A DNA stretch of 26,036 nucleotides from CAZSTA01 sp964609495 [NCBI: uncultured bacterium] (lineage in GTDB: Bacteria > CAZSTA01), in contig CAZSTA010000028.1 of assembly GCA_964609495.1 (NCBI GenBank), positions 1 to 26,036 of the forward strand. The letters run 5' to 3'. The notes under the pieces are model-generated. The model searched no databases and was not told the DNA's origin. It worked only from the letters and a program-made list of their open reading frames with translations. This document shows, one piece after another, positions 22,208-26,036 of this stretch. Position numbers and translations under genes: made by a program. Positions within the stretch are counted from its first letter, which is position 1; every line of letters begins with the position of its first letter.

Positions 22208-22933
22208 ATGATGCTTAAATTAGAAAACCTATCTGTCGAGGTCTCTGGAGAGGAGATACTTCGAGATATAAACTTGGAGATCGAAGAGGGCGAGACTCAT
22301 ATCCTCTTTGGTCAAAATGGGTCTGGTAAAACATCATTGGCCATGACTATAATGGGTTTCCCTAGATACAGAATTACCAAGGGTAAGATTATCTTTAAGG
22401 GGAAGGTGATAAATGATATCCCTGTCTATGAGAGAGCGAAGTTGGGAATTGGGATTCTCTTTCAAAGGCCGCCAACGATTAGAGGAATCAAGCTGAGGCA
22501 AATGCTTGAGATTAGTGGTCATGATTCGGCTGATATAGATGGTTTAGCTGAGGGACTTAATATGAACGATTTTATGGACAGGGATATAAACTCAGGATTT
22601 TCTGGAGGAGAGATTAAGCGCTCAGAAGTGTTACAGCTTATGGCTCAGGCTCCAGATCTATCATTGCTGGATGAACCAGATTCAGGGGTTGATCTGGAAA
22701 GCATGGCTCTTATGGGCGAGGCGATAAATAAATTGCTGGATAAACAATTGAGGAGGAGACGTAAAAAAGCGGGGCTTATAATCACCCATACTGGCTATAT
22801 CCTTAACTATGTGGAAGCGGATAAGGGACATGTATTGTTCAATAAGTCCATCGGATGTAGTGGTAATCCGCGAGAATTGATACAAGGTATTAGCGAAAAT
22901 GGATATGAGGGGTGTTTAACGTGCCAAAAATAG
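22208..22933 (+). CDS. sufC: SufC-like Fe-S assembly ATPase (minimal SUF system)
   Basis: A 241-residue cytosolic ABC-type ATPase that drives a SufB-type scaffold. Walker A is GQNGSGKTS near residue 35. FQRPPTIRGIKLRQML is the SufC-like Q-loop region. The signature is SGFSGGEIKRSEVLQL, Walker B is LSLLDEPDSGVD, and ITHTG carries the switch histidine. The C-terminus has three cysteines (GCSGNPREL, GYEGCLTCQK), a feature I associate with anaerobe-type SufC proteins; their function is not known to me. AGGAGG lies ten bases before the ATG. It overlaps the next gene by about 13 bases. No SufD, SufS or SufU gene is nearby, so this is the two-gene SufBC/SMS type. Confidence 0.88.
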   Translation: MMLKLENLSVEVSGEEILRDINLEIEEGETHILFGQNGSGKTSLAMTIMGFPRYRITKGKIIFKGKVINDIPVYERAKLGIGILFQRPPTIRGIKLRQMLEISGHDSADIDGLAEGLNMNDFMDRDINSGFSGGEIKRSEVLQLMAQAPDLSLLDEPDSGVDLESMALMGEAINKLLDKQLRRRRKKAGLIITHTGYILNYVEADKGHVLFNKSIGCSGNPRELIQGISENGYEGCLTCQK

Positions 22934-24102
22934 ATTCTAATGAGGATAAAATAGAGCTGGAACGGTATGAAAAGGAAGGGGAGAAAAGCCCTTACCTGGA
23001 AGATGTTTCCCAACTATCTCCAATTGATAGGGAGAGGATGGTTGGGGTAGGAGTCGATGTAACAAGCAAAGAGCGTTCGGGAACATTCATTCAGACCGAT
23101 CATAGTGTAGTCCATAGCAGTTCGCTCTATGAGGGTTTAGAGGTAATGGATATAGATGAGGCTCTGAACAAGTATGATTGGATTCGGGATAACTATTGGT
23201 GGAAGGCTGTGTCTCCTGACCAGGATGAATATACTAGGCAAGTCAAAGCTAATCCCCATCATGGATACTTCATCAGAGCCTTACCAGGCGTAAAAGTTAC
23301 CTATCCGCTACAAGCGTGCCTCTTCCTCAAGAAGAATAAATTGATGCAGAGCGTTCACAATGTTATAATTGCTGAACCCGATTCTGAGCTTAATATCATA
23401 ACTGGTTGTGCTACAGCTTCCTATGTGGAAGAAGGGATACATTTAGCGGTATCGGAAATATACGTGAGAAAGGGAGCTAAACTAAGCTCTACGATGATCC
23501 ACAGTTGGGGTGAGCAGGTGGTAGTTCGTCCGCGCTCCGTCACAATAGTAGAGGAAGACGGAACATTCCTTTCGAACTACATTGGCTTAAAGCCTGTGCG
23601 CTCGCTTCAGATGTATCCGACCACCAAACTCGTAGGAAGGGGAGGATTAGCTCGATATACCTCTATCCTCTATGCTCTCCCCGGATCATCTATGGATATC
23701 GGTTCTCGCGTCGTGCTTCAAGCAGAAGATACAAAAGCGGAGGTTATCTCAAGGGCTATCAGCGAAGGAGGAGAGATAATAGCTAGAGGGCACTTAGTGG
23801 GAGAAGTAGCGGGAGTGAAAGCTCACCTAGATTGTGGAGGAATGATTCTTTCGGATAAAGGTGTAATCCGTGCCATACCCGAGTTGGAGGGGAGAGTCCC
23901 AGATGTAGAATTATCGCACGAGGCGGCAATTGGGAAAGTAGCTAGGGAGGAGATCGAATATTTAATGGCTCGAGGTCTTAGCGAGGAGGAAGCAACTTCG
24001 ACTATTGTGCGAGGATTTTTAGATACGAGTATAATGGGATTACCACCTCAGCTCCAAGCCGAAGTCGATAGAGCTATGGAAGCTGTGGAGAAAGCTTATT
24101 AA
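22921..24102 (+). CDS. sufB: SufB/SufD-family Fe-S scaffold protein
   Basis: A scaffold of about 393 residues for building Fe-S clusters, partner of the SufC-like ATPase. The central beta-helix region contains AEPDSELNIITGCATASYVEEGIHLAVSEIYV and SSTMIHSWGEQVVVRP. LDCGGMILSDKGVIRAIPEL and ELSHEAAIGKVAREEIEYLMARGLSEEEA are the conserved C-terminal SufBD features, including the family histidine in LSHEA. I choose the GTG at 22921, eight bases after GAGGGG; the GTG at 22912 overlaps that site. The single scaffold gene is expected for the minimal SUF (SMS) systems of anaerobic archaea and bacteria. C-terminal MEAVEKAY ends just before a flavoprotein remnant. Confidence 0.88.
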   Translation: MPKIDSNEDKIELERYEKEGEKSPYLEDVSQLSPIDRERMVGVGVDVTSKERSGTFIQTDHSVVHSSSLYEGLEVMDIDEALNKYDWIRDNYWWKAVSPDQDEYTRQVKANPHHGYFIRALPGVKVTYPLQACLFLKKNKLMQSVHNVIIAEPDSELNIITGCATASYVEEGIHLAVSEIYVRKGAKLSSTMIHSWGEQVVVRPRSVTIVEEDGTFLSNYIGLKPVRSLQMYPTTKLVGRGGLARYTSILYALPGSSMDIGSRVVLQAEDTKAEVISRAISEGGEIIARGHLVGEVAGVKAHLDCGGMILSDKGVIRAIPELEGRVPDVELSHEAAIGKVAREEIEYLMARGLSEEEATSTIVRGFLDTSIMGLPPQLQAEVDRAMEAVEKAY

Positions 24103-24107
24103 TAATA

Positions 24108-24191
24108 AAAGTGTTGGGTATTGCTGGCAGTCTCCGGCGCTCAGGAAATACAATCAATACAAAGATCTCGTATTTTCACAAAAATTTCAAT
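24108..24191 (+). pseudogene. Remnant of an Isf/flavodoxin-like gene (5' end only)
   Basis: Reading from 24108 gives KVLGIAGSLRRSGNTI, almost the same as KVLGIAGSPRRSGNTE at the start of the flavoprotein gene at 24804. After that the similarity stops and the frame continues as INTKISYFHKNFN before a stop. Most base differences from the intact copy lie at third codon positions, so the fragment descends from a once-functional paralogue rather than a recent duplication. There is no start codon in a good position. It lies between the SufB-like and rubrerythrin genes. Confidence 0.7.
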
Positions 24192-24211
24192 TAAAAAGGG
24201 GAAAAGAGACT

Positions 24212-24718
24212 ATGAGACAGATGACCGAGCAAAACCTAAGGGCCGCCTATGCGGGAGAGAGCCAAGCTCATATGAGATATAAGATATTCGCCGCTCAGGC
24301 GGAGAAGGAAGGGAAGTCCAACATCGCCAAGCTCTTTCGAGCTATCTCCTATGCTGAGCAGGTTCATGCTACCAATCACTTCAAAGCATTAGGGGATTTA
24401 GGACAGACTACCGAGAATCTCGACACGGCTATAGGTGGTGAGACCTACGAGGTAAACGAGATGTACCCAGCTTTCGATGCGGTAGCTGAGCTCCAGAGGG
24501 AGAAAGGGGCCAAGAGAAGCATATATTACGCTTTGGAAGCGGAGAAGATCCATGCATCAATGTATCAGGAAGCTAAGCAAGCCGCAGAAGCGGGAAAGGA
24601 TCTCGAGATCGGGGATATATTCATCTGTAGCGTATGCGGATATACTGTAGAGGGAGAGGCTCCTGATACCTGTCCGATATGTGGCGCTAAAAAGGAAATG
24701 TTCAAGAAGTTCAGTTAA
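24212..24718 (+). CDS. rbr: Rubrerythrin
   Basis: A 168-residue peroxide reductase. The ferritin-like domain has AYAGESQAHMRYKIFA (helix A glutamate), EQVHA (helix B), ELQREKGAKRSIYYALEAEKIHASMY (helices C and D). The C-terminal rubredoxin-type domain is formed by CSVCGYTVEGEAPDTCPICG. The short interdomain segment and total length are those of small rubrerythrins. It would reduce H2O2 using electrons from reduced rubredoxin (13716). Translation begins after GGGGAAAAGAG; the third-codon ATG (24221) is a possible alternative. The Isf-like gene follows 85 bases later, apparently in the same transcript. Confidence 0.95.
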   Translation: MRQMTEQNLRAAYAGESQAHMRYKIFAAQAEKEGKSNIAKLFRAISYAEQVHATNHFKALGDLGQTTENLDTAIGGETYEVNEMYPAFDAVAELQREKGAKRSIYYALEAEKIHASMYQEAKQAAEAGKDLEIGDIFICSVCGYTVEGEAPDTCPICGAKKEMFKKFS

Positions 24719-24803
24719 TAGATAGTTTATGAACAGGGGACGCCAGGTTACAGACCTCGCGCCTCTGACCTCATCTGATATCCGATCAGTAAAGGATCTA
24801 ATG

Positions 24804-25382
24804 ATGAAAGTGCTAGGTATCGCGGGTAGTCCTCGTCGCTCAGGCAATACGGAGTTACTATTAGATAGAGCGCTGGAGGGTGCTAGAAGCACGGGGGCGG
24901 AGGTGGAGAAGATCGTTCTCAACCTAATGAAGATAAGAGGATGTCAACATTGTGATGGCTGTCTTAAAACTGGAATGTGTGTTATAAAGGATGATATGCA
25001 AAAGATATATCCGAAACTCAAGGAAGCAGATCATCTCATCTTAGCCTCGCCGGTCTTCTTCATGGGACTTACTTCTCAAGCTAAGGCGATGATCGATCGT
25101 TGCCAATGTCTATGGGTAGCGAAGTATATCCTTAAACTGCCTGAGGCAACCTCGAAAGAACGTAAGCGTAAAGGTCTATTCATATCTGTGGGAGGGATGA
25201 ATCGCCCCAACTTATTCACTGGAAATATAGCTACAGTGAAAGCGATATTCGCTACCTTAAACGTTGCTTACAGAGAAGAGCTGCTCTTCCCCGGCATAGA
25301 TGAGAAGGGAGAGATACTAAATCATCCCCCTGCTCTTCAACAAGCTTATGAAGCTGGAAGAAGATTAGTAGAAGATAGCTAG
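24804..25382 (+). CDS. Iron-sulfur flavoprotein (Isf-like NADPH-FMN reductase family)
   Basis: A 192-residue flavodoxin-fold protein. The FMN loop is GSPRRSGNT near residues 8-16. C47, C50, C53 and C59 form the compact CX2CX2CX5C motif of iron-sulfur flavoproteins, which bind a 4Fe-4S cluster and FMN and can reduce O2 and H2O2 to water in methanogens. SPVFFMGLTSQAKAMIDR is the flavodoxin-like substrate-side segment. I start at ATG 24804 (AAAGGA seven bases upstream); 24801 is equally possible, and 24729 would add an unrelated N-terminus. The gene follows rubrerythrin, again an oxygen/peroxide defence context. The physiological electron donor is unknown. Confidence 0.85.
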   Translation: MKVLGIAGSPRRSGNTELLLDRALEGARSTGAEVEKIVLNLMKIRGCQHCDGCLKTGMCVIKDDMQKIYPKLKEADHLILASPVFFMGLTSQAKAMIDRCQCLWVAKYILKLPEATSKERKRKGLFISVGGMNRPNLFTGNIATVKAIFATLNVAYREELLFPGIDEKGEILNHPPALQQAYEAGRRLVEDS

Positions 25383-25393
25383 TAAAAGAAGAA

Positions 25394-25427
25394 AGCAAGG
25401 GATAGATTAATCGATCTGGCCCTTGCT
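25394..25427. terminator. Terminator hairpin between convergent genes
   Basis: AGCAAGGG (25394-25401) pairs with CCCTTGCT (25420-25427) between the Isf-like gene on the plus strand and the winged-helix gene on the minus strand. The stem could serve both directions; A-rich sequence precedes it (25383-25393), giving a T-rich tail on the minus strand, while the plus-strand tail (ACTTATTG) is weak. Confidence 0.65.
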
Positions 25428-25472
25428 ACTTATTGTGTAATCTCCGGAGAGAGGAACTGGAGGAATTAACTT

Positions 25473-25694
25473 TTATTTCTTCAGGGCGAAGCTATATCTT
25501 TTCCCCTTCTTCACCCCTTTTACCTTGAATTCTATTTTACCCTCTTTAGCTAGCCATCCTATCCCCATTAGAACTTCCTCAGTAGATTCAACCTTGTCTT
25601 TCAAGCCTCTTTTCAATCTTGCTAATGAAGATTCCTCATTCTCCTCGAGAAAATGCCATACTTTTCCGGCTACCTCTCCTATTCTTGCAACCAT
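25473..25694 (-). CDS. DUF2582-type winged-helix protein
   Basis: A 73-residue protein. VARIGEVAGKVWHFLEENEESSLARLKRGLK and VLMGIGWLAKEGKIEFKVKG match the small winged-helix family DUF2582 (PF10771) found in many anaerobes. The helices and wing point to DNA binding, but the role of the family is unknown. It is convergent with the Isf-like gene and has its own good promoter (25753-25781). The G-rich site GAGGAAAGGGGG lies about 14 bases before the ATG, slightly long. Confidence 0.85.
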   Translation of the reverse strand: MVARIGEVAGKVWHFLEENEESSLARLKRGLKDKVESTEEVLMGIGWLAKEGKIEFKVKGVKKGKRYSFALKK

Positions 25695-25752
25695 CCGAAT
25701 AGATAACCCCCTTTCCTCTCAACTATTTCCAATCCTAAGATCTATCAATCAT

Positions 25753-25781
25753 ATTATATCATAACTTCTATTCAAAGTCAA
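25753..25781 (-). promoter_or_regulatory. Sigma-A promoter of the DUF2582 winged-helix gene
   Basis: On the minus strand TTGACT (25781-25776), 17 bases and TATAAT (25758-25753) form a near-perfect promoter about 60 bases upstream of the ATG at 25694. Confidence 0.88.
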
Positions 25782-25832
25782 TAACTTTTGGATAAAAGCT
25801 AAATATGTGAATATTCATGCTGGGAAAGGGTG

Positions 25833-25883
25833 TAAAGGAAACTTTTTTACCTTGAGTTTTGTTGCCGGCGAAGGTCTCCTTTA
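25833..25883 (-). repeat. Hairpin repeat, copy B4 (single unit)
   Basis: The arms TAAAGGAAACTT (25833-25844) and the matching 25872-25883 pair with one mismatch and one wobble. The core read on the minus strand is GCCGGCAACAAAACTCAAG, which differs from that of B2 at one position. Unlike B1 and B2 it has no second unit inside, so it shows the basic unit of about 50 bases. Confidence 0.7.
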
Positions 25884-25975
25884 TTTGAACAATTCTCCCT
25901 GAAACTTTTTTGAAACTACTTAATGAGATGTAAGCATGTAGAATATCGTGCTAGCAGATTTGGATTTGAATTTCC

Positions 25976-26003
25976 TTAAATCACCCTCCCCTAGCCCCTC
26001 CCG
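25976..26003. repeat. Truncated three-hairpin repeat, copy A3
   Basis: TCACCCTCCCCTAGCCCCTC repeats the left end of A1 but then stops at CCCGTC and continues into different sequence. Fifteen bases outside it (25947-25961) are the exact reverse complement of 158-172, the outer flank of A1. The remaining part of 25695-26036 holds the promoter above, repeat B4 and nothing else that I can support. Confidence 0.6.
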
Positions 26004-26015
26004 TCTTGGTTTTTG

Positions 26016-26036
26016 CTGAATTAATAAGGCTATCAA
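26016..26036 (+). repeat. Terminal 21-base direct repeat (with 1-21)
   Basis: The last 21 bases of the window equal its first 21 (CTGAATTAATAAGGCTATCA then A). The match lies exactly at both ends, so it points to a contig assembled as a circle or broken at a repeat, rather than to a functional element. Confidence 0.85.

Noticed and set aside
24557-24922. A 121-codon open frame on the minus strand across the end of rubrerythrin and the start of the Isf-like gene
   Set aside because: It covers conserved codons of both genes, has low-complexity composition and no plausible start signal.
1-26036. Window as a plasmid because its ends overlap
   Set aside because: There are no replication, partition or mobilisation genes, and the content is chromosomal housekeeping; a repeat-caused contig break explains the overlap as well.

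Overview
The window looks like chromosomal DNA from an anaerobic bacterium of moderate-to-low GC, rich in AGA/AGG arginine codons. Bacterial signs are strong Shine-Dalgarno sites (AAAGGAGG type), several sigma-A promoters with exactly 17-base spacers, and a tRNA-Ala with encoded CCA and the G3:U70 pair. The anaerobic signs are rubrerythrin, rubredoxin, a flavodiiron protein, a minimal SufBC-type Fe-S assembly pair and an iron-sulfur flavoprotein. I cannot name the phylum from sequence alone.

Layout. 1-2950: hairpin repeats, tRNA-Ala(CGC), a YIP1-family membrane protein, and an orphan MalK/UgpC-type ABC ATPase flanked by two direct copies of a nested hairpin repeat. 2954-4683: mtaB and trmO, overlapping by 4 bases, both acting on t6A37 of tRNA. 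4720-11083 (minus strand): a run of M1-type metallopeptidase, a four-helix membrane protein, an MFS transporter, a glucuronyl C5-epimerase-like protein and a GT4 glycosyltransferase. 11084-13392: a promoter region with a 7-1-7 palindrome, then peroxiredoxin, a winged-helix regulator, a Dps-like ferritin and a cytochrome b5-like protein. 13565-20783: rubredoxin, flavodiiron protein, a heavy-metal permease, a tandem two-domain ferritin-like encapsulin cargo, the encapsulin shell, a rubrerythrin-like protein, a rubredoxin-reductase-like flavoprotein and another ferritin-like protein. 21114-25382: class I aldolase, SufC/SufB-like pair, a flavoprotein gene remnant, rubrerythrin and an Isf-type iron-sulfur flavoprotein. 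25473-25694 (minus): a small winged-helix protein.

How the genes fit together. From 11.5 to 25.4 kb the window is largely an O2/peroxide-defence and iron-handling island. NAD(P)H would reduce the flavoprotein at 18950, which would reduce rubredoxin (13716), which would feed the flavodiiron protein (14037) and rubrerythrin (24212) for reduction of O2 and H2O2. Peroxiredoxin and Isf add further peroxide/O2 removal. Iron is handled by the Dps-like protein and by an encapsulin whose cargo carries two complete ferritin-like di-iron sites and ends in a cargo-loading peptide. A PGCG-motif metal permease lies 29 bases upstream of the cargo gene.

The most interesting items are the permease-cargo-shell encapsulin locus with its duplicated ferritin-like cargo; a family of short hairpin repeats that are nested inside each other; a second repeat family made of three consecutive hairpins with apparently compensating changes; hairpins placed between Shine-Dalgarno and start codon of both rubredoxin and the flavodiiron gene; and a 21-base identity between the two window ends.
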